A DNA stretch of 64,000 nucleotides from Roseiconus lacunae (GTDB lineage Bacteria; Planctomycetota; Planctomycetia; Pirellulales; Pirellulaceae), in contig NZ_VSZO01000001.1 of NCBI RefSeq assembly GCF_008312935.1, forward strand, positions 372,001 to 436,000, written 5' to 3'. Under the pieces are notes generated by a model. That model did no database searches. It had not been told where the DNA came from and saw nothing but the letters and a program-made list of their open reading frames with translations. Shown here in pieces: positions 1-7,882 of the stretch (its first letter is position 1; each line of letters opens with the position of its first letter). A program made the position numbers and the translations under genes.

Positions 1-1316
1 CAATATCCCAAACGCTCGGAAAGTTGCTTGCCGGTCACGAACGGATAGTAGTAGTAGAATCCCGCGACGATCGGGAAAATCGTTCCTCCGATCAAGACGT
101 AGTGCAAGTGCCCGACAACGAAGTACGTGTCATGAGCTTGGTAATCGAACGGAGCCACCGCGACCATCACTCCGGTCAACCCACCGATGATGAAAGTCGC
201 GAGTCCTGCCAAGACGAACAATAGAGACACCGATCGAACCACACGTCCGACCAGCAATGTGGCGATAAAGCAAAACAGTTGCACACCGGTTGGGATCGCA
301 ACCGCTTGGCTTGCCGCCGAAAAGATACCAATCGTGATTCCAGGCAACCCAGTCGTGAACATGTGGTGGACCCACAGGCCGAAGCTTAAAAATCCGGTTC
401 CCACCGCCGCTAGCACAACCCAGCTATAGCCGACCATTGGGGTGCGTGAAAACGTGGGGACGATCATCGCGATCAACGCGATCGATGGCAGGAAAACGAT
501 GTAGACTTCTGGGTGCCCGAAAATCCAAAAGAGGTGCTGCCACAACAGCGGATCACCACCACGACTGGCATCGAAAAATGGCCAGTCAAGCGCGCGTTCT
601 AGCTCCATCAATACGTCGCCGGCAATCAGCGGAGGAAACGCGAATAGGATCATCACCGCGACGACCAAAATGTACCACGCGTAAAGCGGGATCAGATTCA
701 GACGCATCCCCGGGGGACGGCATTTGAGCACCCCGACGATTAACTCCACCGCAGCGGCAATCGACGCGATCTCGATGAACGATAGCCCCAACAACCAAAT
801 GTCGACGCCAACGCCGTCTTGGTATTGCGTCGTCATCGGCGGGTACATGAACCATCCTCCACGTGGGGCGGCGTCAAAAAAGATTGACCCGCACACAAAG
901 ACTCCGCCGATCACGAAACACCAAAATCCAAACGCCGACAAACGAGGAAACGGTAGGTCTCGTGCACCCATCATTTCCGGAAGCAACATGATCGAAATCG
1001 CTTCCAGAATCGGCACCGCAAAGAGAAACATCATCACGCTGCCGTGTAGCGTGAATACCTGATTGTAGGTGTCCGCCGAAATGAAATCGTTTTCCGGCAC
1101 CGCCAACTGGATCCGCATGACCAGAGCCAGCAATCCGCCGAATAGAAAAAATGCAAACGCGGTCAGCGTGTACCACAAGCCAACTTCACTATTGTTTACC
1201 GCCGACCAATAGCGCCATCCCGTCGGCGTCTTCCATGCCTGTAACAGTCTCCGGGCGGCCGGATCGTTTGAAGATTGCGTATCGGACGTAGATTGCTCTT
1301 CGCGGCGATCGTTCAA
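1..1316 (-). CDS. coxA: cytochrome c oxidase subunit I (3' part beyond window)
   Basis: Haem-copper oxidase subunit I, the membrane subunit that reduces O2 and pumps protons. I translated the minus strand from a TTG that overlaps the coxB stop codon; the frame stays open to the window edge, giving about 438 residues. Visible ligands: haem a His near residue 91 (TLHGSVMMF), CuB His with the cross-linked Tyr in GHPEVY near 268, the His pair VHHMF near 317, and the haem a3 and haem a histidines in VVGHLHYVL near 403-405. Several membrane helices lie between them. The C-terminus lies outside the window. The TTG start (4-nt overlap with coxB) implies translational coupling; a later start is possible because the first 30 residues are not conserved-looking. 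Family assignment is secure. Confidence 0.95.
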   Translation of the reverse strand, partial: MNDRREEQSTSDTQSSNDPAARRLLQAWKTPTGWRYWSAVNNSEVGLWYTLTAFAFFLFGGLLALVMRIQLAVPENDFISADTYNQVFTLHGSVMMFLFAVPILEAISIMLLPEMMGARDLPFPRLSAFGFWCFVIGGVFVCGSIFFDAAPRGGWFMYPPMTTQYQDGVGVDIWLLGLSFIEIASIAAAVELIVGVLKCRPPGMRLNLIPLYAWYILVVAVMILFAFPPLIAGDVLMELERALDWPFFDASRGGDPLLWQHLFWIFGHPEVYIVFLPSIALIAMIVPTFSRTPMVGYSWVVLAAVGTGFLSFGLWVHHMFTTGLPGITIGIFSAASQAVAIPTGVQLFCFIATLLVGRVVRSVSLLFVLAGLATFIIGGLTGVMVAVAPFDYQAHDTYFVVGHLHYVLIGGTIFPIVAGFYYYYPFVTGKQLSERLGY

Positions 1317-2251
1317 CGCAGGGCCTCCAGGTATGCCACCAACGCATCAAGCTCTTCGGGTGCATTGATTAGCGATTCGAAGCCCGGCATTTCGACGCCA
1401 GGTTTAACACGATGCGTTCGCACAATCCAACGTTTTAGTGCGTCCGATTCGTTGGGCAGTATCCCCGCACCGATAGTCATCCGAGAGCCAAAATGTGTCA
1501 GATCAGGACCAACAGAACCGTCAGCCTCGGTTCCCCGAATGGTGTGACACGCAGGACAGCCACGCCGCCAAAAGACTTGCCGCCCGAATGGATTTGGGGC
1601 CGGTTCGATGATCGCGTCACTTCGTTGTTGACGTCGCCAAGCATCGAATTCCTGTTCGTCGGACACGATCACACGAAACATCATTTGTGCGTGGGCCGTT
1701 CCGCAATACTCGGCGCAGACTCCGCCATACGTGCCGACTTTAGTTGGATCAAGCCGCAATCGATTTTCACGCCCCGGGATCATATCCATCTTGCCGCCGA
1801 GTGCCGGAATCCAAAACGCATGAATGACATCTTCACTGACCAGTTTGAACTCGACTGGCCGATCGACCGGCAACCGGATTTCATTGGCTGTCTCAAACTC
1901 AACTTCGCCATCGTCCGTTAAATACTCCACTCGCCACCACCAACGCACCCCGCTGACTCGAATTGTCAAACTGCCGTCGGGCGCCGGACGGTGTAACTCA
2001 GGCATGATCGAAAGCGAATATGCCATCAGTCCCGAAAGAGTCACTGTCGGTATCACCGCTCCGCCGCCGATGACCAACGCACGCGTCATGCGAAGTGGAT
2101 GTTCCTTGCGGACAAAAATCGCGTAAACGGCAAGTCCGACCACGACTCCCCAGATCACAATCCCACCGGCCAGCATCCAATAGAACAGTTGTGAGATCTG
2201 TTCCGCGGCCGCACCCGCAGGATTCAAGGTTGAATGAGAAGCGTGATCCAT
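1313..2251 (-). CDS. coxB: cytochrome c oxidase subunit II with fused cytochrome c domain
   Basis: Electron-entry subunit of the oxidase, here of caa3 type because a cytochrome c domain is fused at the C-terminus. It has 312 residues. Two N-terminal membrane helices (about 20-46 and 58-82) are followed by a cupredoxin domain with the CuA ligands: His144 in DVIHAFW, then Cys179, Cys183, His187 and Met190 in the CAEYCGTAHAQM segment. A haem c motif CPACH follows at 232-236, with the likely axial Met near 288 (EMPGF). Acidic quinol-oxidase-type loss of CuA is not seen, so the donor should be cytochrome c. It precedes coxA in the same operon. The order coxB-coxA is usual; the other subunits and assembly genes must lie beyond the window edge. 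Confidence 0.95.
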   Translation of the reverse strand: MDHASHSTLNPAGAAAEQISQLFYWMLAGGIVIWGVVVGLAVYAIFVRKEHPLRMTRALVIGGGAVIPTVTLSGLMAYSLSIMPELHRPAPDGSLTIRVSGVRWWWRVEYLTDDGEVEFETANEIRLPVDRPVEFKLVSEDVIHAFWIPALGGKMDMIPGRENRLRLDPTKVGTYGGVCAEYCGTAHAQMMFRVIVSDEQEFDAWRRQQRSDAIIEPAPNPFGRQVFWRRGCPACHTIRGTEADGSVGPDLTHFGSRMTIGAGILPNESDALKRWIVRTHRVKPGVEMPGFESLINAPEELDALVAYLEALR

Positions 2252-2274
2252 TTTCGAAGCCAGCCGATGGGAAA

Positions 2275-3348
2275 CTACAACCAGTAGAACACTGCCATAC
2301 CGCAGAGATACACGAACAACACGGCGAACGAATCGATGCCCATGCCCGCAATCGTTTTATCACGCCGTTCGAGAATGCCTCCCAAGTAGATCGCAGTCAC
2401 GACAATTCCGAGGGCGGCGAGGAATGCGGCCGATGGTTTCATCTGGTCAAAGATCAGCCCACCGCGGTAAGCCAGCTCGGCTGGTAAAAAGAGCGCTACC
2501 TCAAGACTGTTCGTCCCCAAGATGTTCGCCGCCGCCATACTGTAGGCCCCAAAACGAACCGCCGAATAGGTCGTGCTAACCTCCGGTAAACTCGTCGCCA
2601 GAGCAACCAGCGTCGCCCCAATAAAGCCCTCGCCAATTCCCGTCTGTTCGGCAATCGCTTCGCCAGTCTTCGCTACAAAGAACCCACCGATCAAGACACA
2701 GATCGAAGCGATGGCAAAGTACCCGGCCAATCGTTTGGTCGTCGTTTCAGCGTAGGTTTCGTGATGGGCGTCTTTCAAGTCTCGCGCCGTCTCCGGAGGT
2801 TGGGCAATGTCCCCCCGAGGTTCCCAACGTGGGTCACCTTCGTACTGGTAAATCAACCACAGCGTCCCCAGATACGCGACAAACAACAGCACCGGCCAGA
2901 TTCCGACGTGCCCCAGAAAAACAATATCCAGCGAGGCGAGTTCGCCGCTGCTGATTGCTGCCGACGCCAGTGCTACCAACAGAATTAACATCACGCCGAC
3001 AAGCAATAAACTCGCCTTGGGAGAAAACAACGTCAACGGCTTACCGCGAAGCAAGCATGCATCAACAAATGCCAGAACGGCAATCTGCATCACAATGCCT
3101 CCGATCAAGTTATTACCGGCCAGCTGCGCAGCGCCGGAGGACGCCGCCGTCAACGTCGTCGCGAGTTCCGGTAAACTCGTCGCGCCACCGAGGAGCAGCA
3201 CACCGGCGAATGCTTTGCCAGTTCCCGTCCGATCGGCAAACAGATCTACATAGCGGCTGAGCTTTGTTCCGGCGGTCCATACCAGCAACGCCCCAGCGGC
3301 GAAGACCGCGGCGTTTCCCCAGATCGGATATGACGTGAACTCAAGCAT
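2275..3348 (-). CDS. sodium/calcium exchanger family membrane protein
   Basis: Member of the CaCA cation antiporter superfamily (YrbG-like), expected to exchange Ca2+ or another cation for Na+ or H+ across the inner membrane. It has 357 residues from the ATG at 3348. The two inverted alpha repeats are clear: GGATSLPELATTL in the N-terminal half and ATSLPEVSTTYSAVRFG in the C-terminal half, each with the Glu that binds cation. About ten hydrophobic helices are present, split by a charged cytoplasmic loop around residues 170-200. The frame extends upstream to a TTG at 3393, but that adds a non-hydrophobic tail, so ATG is preferred. It sits 23 bp upstream of coxB on the same strand and may be cotranscribed. 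Substrate is not determined by sequence. Confidence 0.9.
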   Translation of the reverse strand: MLEFTSYPIWGNAAVFAAGALLVWTAGTKLSRYVDLFADRTGTGKAFAGVLLLGGATSLPELATTLTAASSGAAQLAGNNLIGGIVMQIAVLAFVDACLLRGKPLTLFSPKASLLLVGVMLILLVALASAAISSGELASLDIVFLGHVGIWPVLLFVAYLGTLWLIYQYEGDPRWEPRGDIAQPPETARDLKDAHHETYAETTTKRLAGYFAIASICVLIGGFFVAKTGEAIAEQTGIGEGFIGATLVALATSLPEVSTTYSAVRFGAYSMAAANILGTNSLEVALFLPAELAYRGGLIFDQMKPSAAFLAALGIVVTAIYLGGILERRDKTIAGMGIDSFAVLFVYLCGMAVFYWL

Positions 3349-3791
3349 CCCGTCGGCCAATCTGTCTGGGGCCACTCGCGAACCGCTGATCAATCTGCGG
3401 CCCCGATGGGAATTGCCAACGGCAATGATGCAGACGGCACGGTTGGCATCCTGGCCAAATCATGGTGGTCGGTGGACGACGATGCGGCATCAATAAAAAC
3501 GTTATCACAGTAGGTCGTTAAGGAACTCAGGCCCTATCGGAGAACAACATTCATACCGCTTTGGTAGAAAACACTTTGATTCTGTAGGCACAGTGCGTGT
3601 CTATCTGATTGAACCGCGTGAGGCTCACCTCTTGAAGCGACGATACCGTTATCCCTAAGTCGCGACGGCGGCGACGCGATCGCAGCCTTTTCTTCTTCGG
3701 CGGAATTTCTCCGGCACGTCGCCTTCACCTTCGCTGGTCGATCGCCGAACGGGGTGGTCTTGTTTGCTCCGCAGGCATGGCAGCAAACCAA
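3349..3791. other. intergenic, no gene seen
   Basis: About 440 bases between the antiporter start and the end of the MgtC gene. Short reading frames on both strands have no recognisable domain or ribosome binding site. The only structure noticed is a small inverted repeat, ATTGCC-AAC-GGCAAT at 3412-3426, in the leader side of the antiporter gene. Confidence 0.6.
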
Positions 3792-4307
3792 TCAATCGCT
3801 TTCGTCGCATGTCGACGCGACCGCGGATGGCTCTGTCACGATCTGCTCTCGCTTGGTTTGCCAACGATGGATTAAGCGTTCCAAAAAACCGACGACAAGT
3901 AGTACGACGATGGCGACCGCGGTGATCATCACCGCGAATCGAACTCGATCAACGGCGACGGCAACTCCAATGCCTGCGGTCAGAAAGACGGTTGCCGCGG
4001 TGGTGAGGCCTTCGACCCCTTGTTCCTTGTCATGGACGATCGTGCCGGCACCCAGAAAACTGATGCCGACGACGATTGCCTGTAACATCCGAATCGGATC
4101 GGACTGCAGTTTCGTCTCCTCATCGACATACTGGTACTCTCGAATGATGTCTTCTCCGAGCACCATCATCAGCGCCGACCCCGAAGCCACCAGGATATGA
4201 GTTCGAATGCCAGCCGGCTTCGAGGCAATTTCACGTTCCAAACCAAGGATCGCGCCCAAACCACCGGCAATCAATACCGTCAAAATATTCTGAAAGTCGA
4301 GTTCCAA
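3792..4307 (-). CDS. MgtC/SapB family membrane protein
   Basis: Small inner-membrane protein of the MgtC/SapB family, known in other bacteria for roles in Mg2+ limitation and modulation of the F-ATPase. About 171 residues with the chosen TTG start. Seen: the N-terminal helix and signature GGLGAILGLEREIASKPAG, which holds the family's conserved LERE/KxAGxRTH block, then SFLGAGTIV and GLTTAATVFLTAGIG, with five or so helices and a charged C-terminal tail. The frame is open upstream to GTG codons at 4322 and 4409, but a 10-bp-arm palindrome lies at 4327-4350, and GAAGGG stands about 7 nt before the TTG, so 4307 (or 4322) is the likelier start. The family's transport activity is disputed; role here unknown. 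Confidence 0.85.
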   Translation of the reverse strand: MELDFQNILTVLIAGGLGAILGLEREIASKPAGIRTHILVASGSALMMVLGEDIIREYQYVDEETKLQSDPIRMLQAIVVGISFLGAGTIVHDKEQGVEGLTTAATVFLTAGIGVAVAVDRVRFAVMITAVAIVVLLVVGFLERLIHRWQTKREQIVTEPSAVASTCDESD

Positions 4308-4326
4308 CCGAAGGCCCTTCACGCAA

Positions 4327-4350
4327 GTACGAAAAACGGATTTTTCGTAC
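4327..4350. promoter_or_regulatory. perfect palindrome in the mgtC-family leader
   Basis: GTACGAAAAA-CGGA-TTTTTCGTAC: two perfect 10-base arms around a 4-base centre, 20-43 bases upstream of the proposed MgtC-family start. It could be an operator for a dimeric repressor or an RNA hairpin next to the start codon. Apart from this palindrome, the 347-base stretch between the MgtC and ATP-grasp genes (4308-4654) shows no gene. Confidence 0.6.
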
Positions 4351-4654
4351 TGCACAAAGCAAACTGAATGCCAACGAACGCCTCCCCACGACGCCCCGGG
4401 GCGTGACACGGTGGTCTTGTCGTATCAGTTCCTGTTTCAAGAGAATTCTTGAGAGTCTCGGCATCAGGCTTCCCGATCGGGGCATCGACTGCGACAGACC
4501 CACGAAGATTTGAAATGGACTTTCCCGCTACGCCTGTTTTGATGTATCGCTGACCTGTCGGCCGTGCCTCTCTGTGATTACCGCGATGATCTTTTTTTTA
4601 ACCACCAAACGCCACGATTACACCATCCGGAAATGCCTGCGTTTGGAGTGCCGA

Positions 4655-5581
4655 ATGCTGCAAACGATTGTCCGGCCGATGTGTTACGCTCAACTGTTTC
4701 TGATGCGACAGTTTCCTCGCGGCACCTATGTCTTCGCCGACCATGAACGTCTGACGGCACGCGATCTCGACCGCTTGGCGAAATTATGCAGCCAACTCGA
4801 AAACGCCCGCGGTTTTCAGCTCCTTAACCACCCCGCACGTACGTTGGGGCGACTTCCGCTGCTGAAACGATTACGACAGACGGGGATCAATCAATTCGAT
4901 GCCTATCGACTGAGTGACCACCCCCAACCAAAGCATTTCCCCGTTTTCATTCGCGGCGAAGATGATCATAAGGGCCCGCTTTCAACGCTGATCCACACCC
5001 AGCAACAACTCGATCATGCTTACCGAACCTGGGATCAACGCTGGGGGCGAACGCACAGGAAACTGGTGGTCGAACATTGTGATATCGGCGACGAAAATGG
5101 TGTTTACCGGAAGTACGCTGCTTTTCGTATTGGCAACCGAATCCTACCACGCCACCTATTCTTTAGCCGCCATTGGTGTGTGAAATCATGGGAACTACTC
5201 GACGAAGACTTGCTCGCCGAAGAACGGCAATACATCGATGACTTTCCCCATCATGATCAACTGCTCCAGATTTTTGAATTAGCCGGCGTTGACTTTGGTC
5301 GGATCGATTATGGTGTCAAAGAGGGGATGCTCCAAGTTTGGGAAATCAACACCAACCCAATGCTGCCGGTCGATTACGGCGGGGGCGGTGAAGCGCGTCA
5401 ATCGCTTCACGACGCTTTTAATCAGCGGTTCATCGATGCAATGCGAGCACTCGAGGACGGATTGACCGACGATACACCCCTTCGTCTTGACCGCACGATC
5501 CCAATCTGGGCTGCCCCCCAAATCGCCGCCGAAATGATCTATCGGAGGGCGCTGCGGGGAACCAGAAAACGAGCCGGTTGA
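4655..5581 (+). CDS. ATP-grasp-like protein of unknown substrate
   Basis: About 308 residues. The C-terminal half has the layout of the ATP-grasp fold: a strand with KLVVEHCD (residues ~135-142), a KYAAFRIGNRILPRH block, and the metal-binding end FGRIDYGV...VWEINTNP, with the Glu and Asn that bind Mg2+ in this fold. ATP-grasp enzymes join a carboxylate to an amine or thiol through an acyl phosphate. The substrate cannot be read from sequence. I chose the ATG at 4655 because TGGAG stands 6 nt before it; the frame also opens at 4574. It ends 19 bp from the end of the convergently transcribed HExxH hydroxylase gene. Some RiPP systems use ATP-grasp ligases, so a shared pathway is possible but unproven. 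Confidence 0.6.
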   Translation: MLQTIVRPMCYAQLFLMRQFPRGTYVFADHERLTARDLDRLAKLCSQLENARGFQLLNHPARTLGRLPLLKRLRQTGINQFDAYRLSDHPQPKHFPVFIRGEDDHKGPLSTLIHTQQQLDHAYRTWDQRWGRTHRKLVVEHCDIGDENGVYRKYAAFRIGNRILPRHLFFSRHWCVKSWELLDEDLLAEERQYIDDFPHHDQLLQIFELAGVDFGRIDYGVKEGMLQVWEINTNPMLPVDYGGGGEARQSLHDAFNQRFIDAMRALEDGLTDDTPLRLDRTIPIWAAPQIAAEMIYRRALRGTRKRAG

Positions 5582-5600
5582 TTAGTTGGGCAGAAATTTG

Positions 5601-7109
5601 CTAGGGCAACGCCATTGCCGAAAGGAAGCGTTCACGTAGTCGCGGCAATTGCTCGCAGCGCCGATTGGTGTCGTAGATTTCAATGTGTCGCCGCAGTTCT
5701 TGAGCAACGGTCACGAATCTACCCTGCTTGTCAATCATGGCGGTGGAGTTGCCATGCTCATCCATTGATGTGACGGTGGTATGGCCCCCCAGTTCCAAAG
5801 CGGCACATTGTTGTGCTCTCTGTTCCAAGGTGTGCCGCAACCAGTGACACAGCGTTTGCCCCCGATCGGTGAATTCGCCCCACGCGATCAGTTGCTCCAA
5901 ACTGATTTGAAGCTGACCTATTAACTTGGACGCCCGGTACTTACCAAATTGAAGTTCATCAGCATTCAGGGCATCGCCTTGGATCGCCGAAATCCAGAAC
6001 CCCAACACTCTTTCAAAAACATACACCGCATGAAACAAGCCATAGATTGGTCTTGGGTCATCGCGCCATGGCGAATAAACCGTCTCGGGAACCCACCGTT
6101 GATCCGAGGTTGATTCGGCAAAGAATGGTCCTTGTTCTTCGATTGCGAACAAACGATTGTGGTAGAACTCGTGAATGAGGTCGTCGGCCAACATTGCTCG
6201 ACAACGGGCGCCACTGAAAACCGCAGCACCGGGCAATCGAGAACAGCTGGTGTTGAACACGCCTCCAAATCCGGCAGGCTTCATTGCCAAGACTTGCATC
6301 ACGCCATCGATTTGCTCGGCGGTCTGAGGATCACAAAGGCGGATGAGATCTAGTGTTTCGGTGACAATCCTACAGTATGCCGCTTGCCCATCGACGCTGG
6401 CGGGAACGACCGAACGGATGTCTCTTAAGCCGGGAAGATTAAACGCGGGAGGCTGCAACCGTATCGCCCCAATCACCGGAGCGACATGAATCGCCCAGTT
6501 CTCTTTCTGAAGTGTTGCATCCGGGAGAGGAACGTTGATTACTTCATCGTTCATCTTCAGCCCTAGATGGCCATCCGGATCGACCCCACAAAGTTGCAAT
6601 GACTCTGTACCAGAGAACGACCAACGCGTGCCCGGAAGTGTCTCGGGAAGATCGAGCGAAAGCGGACGAATGGAAATTGATTGTTGCGCCGCGATGGCGA
6701 ACGAAACGGCGAAAAGACCGAAGCGTTCGAGATGATCATCGAGCAACTGAGGCAGCGATTTTGGACAATCTGGATTCGTGCGACTGAGCTCGTCGACGTA
6801 AGCCCGAGTGCCTGAAGGGAGATCAATTTCCAGATAGGCGGCGAGATACAAGTCATAGGCAGTGCGAGCAAAAAAGTAGGCCTGTGGATCTCGCCATGTC
6901 GACTCAACCACATCGGATGGCAACCCAAGGGCCCAGTCAACTTGCTCGCAAAATTGGGAAGCCTGATCGGAACGCGACGATTGCTGAAGCAGCGCCTTCC
7001 GAATCGCAGACAACGTTGCGATCGTTTTCTCATACTTGAGCGAAAGAACGTGGTGGGATTCCCAAATCCAATCAGGTGCTTGCTCCAAAAGCGTCTTGTC
7101 GCTGATCAT
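5601..7109 (-). CDS. HExxH motif protein, aKG-dependent peptide beta-hydroxylase type
   Basis: A 502-residue protein with the motif DDLIHEFYHNRL at about 310-320 and, 30 residues on, SPWRDDPRPIYGLFHAVYVFERVLGFW. This arrangement matches the HExxH-motif domain found in RiPP maturases and annotated as alpha-ketoglutarate-dependent, non-haem iron peptide beta-hydroxylase. The two His of HExxH and His360 in GLFHAVY are the likely iron ligands and an Arg of the WRDDPRP block could bind alpha-ketoglutarate; these roles are inferred from the family. No signal peptide. The ATG has AAGGA 10 nt upstream. It lies 146 bp downstream of a 63-residue peptide gene on the same strand, with a hairpin between. 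A zinc peptidase is the main alternative, but the WRxDPRPxxGL block argues against it. Confidence 0.75.
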   Translation of the reverse strand: MISDKTLLEQAPDWIWESHHVLSLKYEKTIATLSAIRKALLQQSSRSDQASQFCEQVDWALGLPSDVVESTWRDPQAYFFARTAYDLYLAAYLEIDLPSGTRAYVDELSRTNPDCPKSLPQLLDDHLERFGLFAVSFAIAAQQSISIRPLSLDLPETLPGTRWSFSGTESLQLCGVDPDGHLGLKMNDEVINVPLPDATLQKENWAIHVAPVIGAIRLQPPAFNLPGLRDIRSVVPASVDGQAAYCRIVTETLDLIRLCDPQTAEQIDGVMQVLAMKPAGFGGVFNTSCSRLPGAAVFSGARCRAMLADDLIHEFYHNRLFAIEEQGPFFAESTSDQRWVPETVYSPWRDDPRPIYGLFHAVYVFERVLGFWISAIQGDALNADELQFGKYRASKLIGQLQISLEQLIAWGEFTDRGQTLCHWLRHTLEQRAQQCAALELGGHTTVTSMDEHGNSTAMIDKQGRFVTVAQELRRHIEIYDTNRRCEQLPRLRERFLSAMALP

Positions 7110-7151
7110 TGATGCTTGTCCTTGCTCTGTAATCCTGTTCCTTCACCCAAG

Positions 7152-7187
7152 ACCGCCAAGACGTAACGAACTAGTACGCTTGGCGGT
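7152..7187 (-). promoter_or_regulatory. hairpin between peptide gene and hydroxylase gene
   Basis: ACCGCCAAG at 7152-7160 pairs perfectly with CTTGGCGGT at 7179-7187. The stem continues with CGT/ACG past one bulged base, closing on a loop of about 11 nt. It sits in the 146-bp spacer between the peptide gene and the HExxH gene. There is no T-run after it, so a leaky terminator, attenuator or RNA-stabilising hairpin that favours the peptide over the enzyme is more likely than a full terminator. Confidence 0.6.
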
Positions 7188-7255
7188 AAGTTCAAGATTG
7201 CCGTCACGTTCAAAACGAATCGTCGTGAGGATTGAGTACCGTGAAGCCGGACCCT

Positions 7256-7447
7256 TTACTGCTCGATCGATGCGACATTTCCGCCGCCGCCTTTACCGCT
7301 ACCCGACGCAGAAAAGTCCGTCGGGAAAACGGGATTGACTTCGCCGTCCTTGTTTCGATCGGTTGTCAAGTGATCAAGAATCTTATTTTCCAAATCGGAA
7401 ACCGACTTGTTCGATCGCACGTCGTTATTGGGGCGTTTTTCTTGCAT
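7256..7447 (-). CDS. candidate RiPP precursor peptide (63 aa)
   Basis: Start ATG at 7447 is preceded by AAAGGA with an 8-nt spacer, one of the better ribosome binding sites in the window. The 63-residue product begins MQEKRPNNDVRS, has a charged, helix-prone middle (VSDLENKILDHLTTDRNKDG) resembling a RiPP leader, then a low-complexity tail with VFPTDFSASGSGKGGGGN and ends NVASIEQ. No Cys, no Trp, no signal peptide. It lies directly upstream of the HExxH hydroxylase gene on the same strand. An acidic or small-residue core such as TDFSAS would suit a beta-hydroxylase, but which residues are modified is unknown. I do not recognise a named precursor family. A larger overlapping frame (to 7555) has an implausible N-terminus and is ignored. 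Confidence 0.6.
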   Translation of the reverse strand: MQEKRPNNDVRSNKSVSDLENKILDHLTTDRNKDGEVNPVFPTDFSASGSGKGGGGNVASIEQ

Positions 7448-7882
7448 GAACCAATTCCTTTTCGCGTCATGTAGATGGAAGCAATGGAGTTGATGAGGCA
7501 ACCCGCTATCGCCAGAATGACAGTCAGGGTAGGGATGGACGCCCCCAAGCGTCAAGATTGGAATTGGCTTCCGGTGGGCTCCCTGGGCTCCGAGTCATCA
7601 GACTGGTGTGAAAACGCATTCGAGATCCGCCGGTTCGAATTGACTGACCGAATTTCTCGGCGAGTTCCGCTACCCTAGAGGTAAAGGTTGACGTGGCTTG
7701 AGCAACGCTTGTCGGACCATTAAAACACCTGTGTACTATCAGGCGACGGGCGTTCGGCGGTTAGCGGGCGTCGTTAAAGTTCAACGGTGGCTAACTCCAT
7801 ACGGCTCATCCTGAAATATAGATTTGAGCACTCGCCCGCGAAACACTCCCATGGTCCGTTGCCTCTTGAGGCAAATCTTGTA
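7448..7882. other. intergenic upstream of the peptide gene
   Basis: 435 bases between the histidine kinase stop and the peptide start; should hold the peptide promoter. A TTGCCTC/GAGGCAA inverted repeat at 7859-7874, just after the kinase stop, could be a weak terminator but lacks a T-run. No other gene seen. Confidence 0.5.

Noticed and set aside
5601-7109. Zinc peptidase on the basis of HExxH
   Set aside because: The downstream WRDDPRPIYGLFHAVY block fits the peptide hydroxylase domain better than a peptidase third-ligand motif.
7366-7548. 60-codon minus frame overlapping the peptide gene
   Set aside because: Hydrophobic start but no ribosome binding site, and the other frame has a good one and a better composition.
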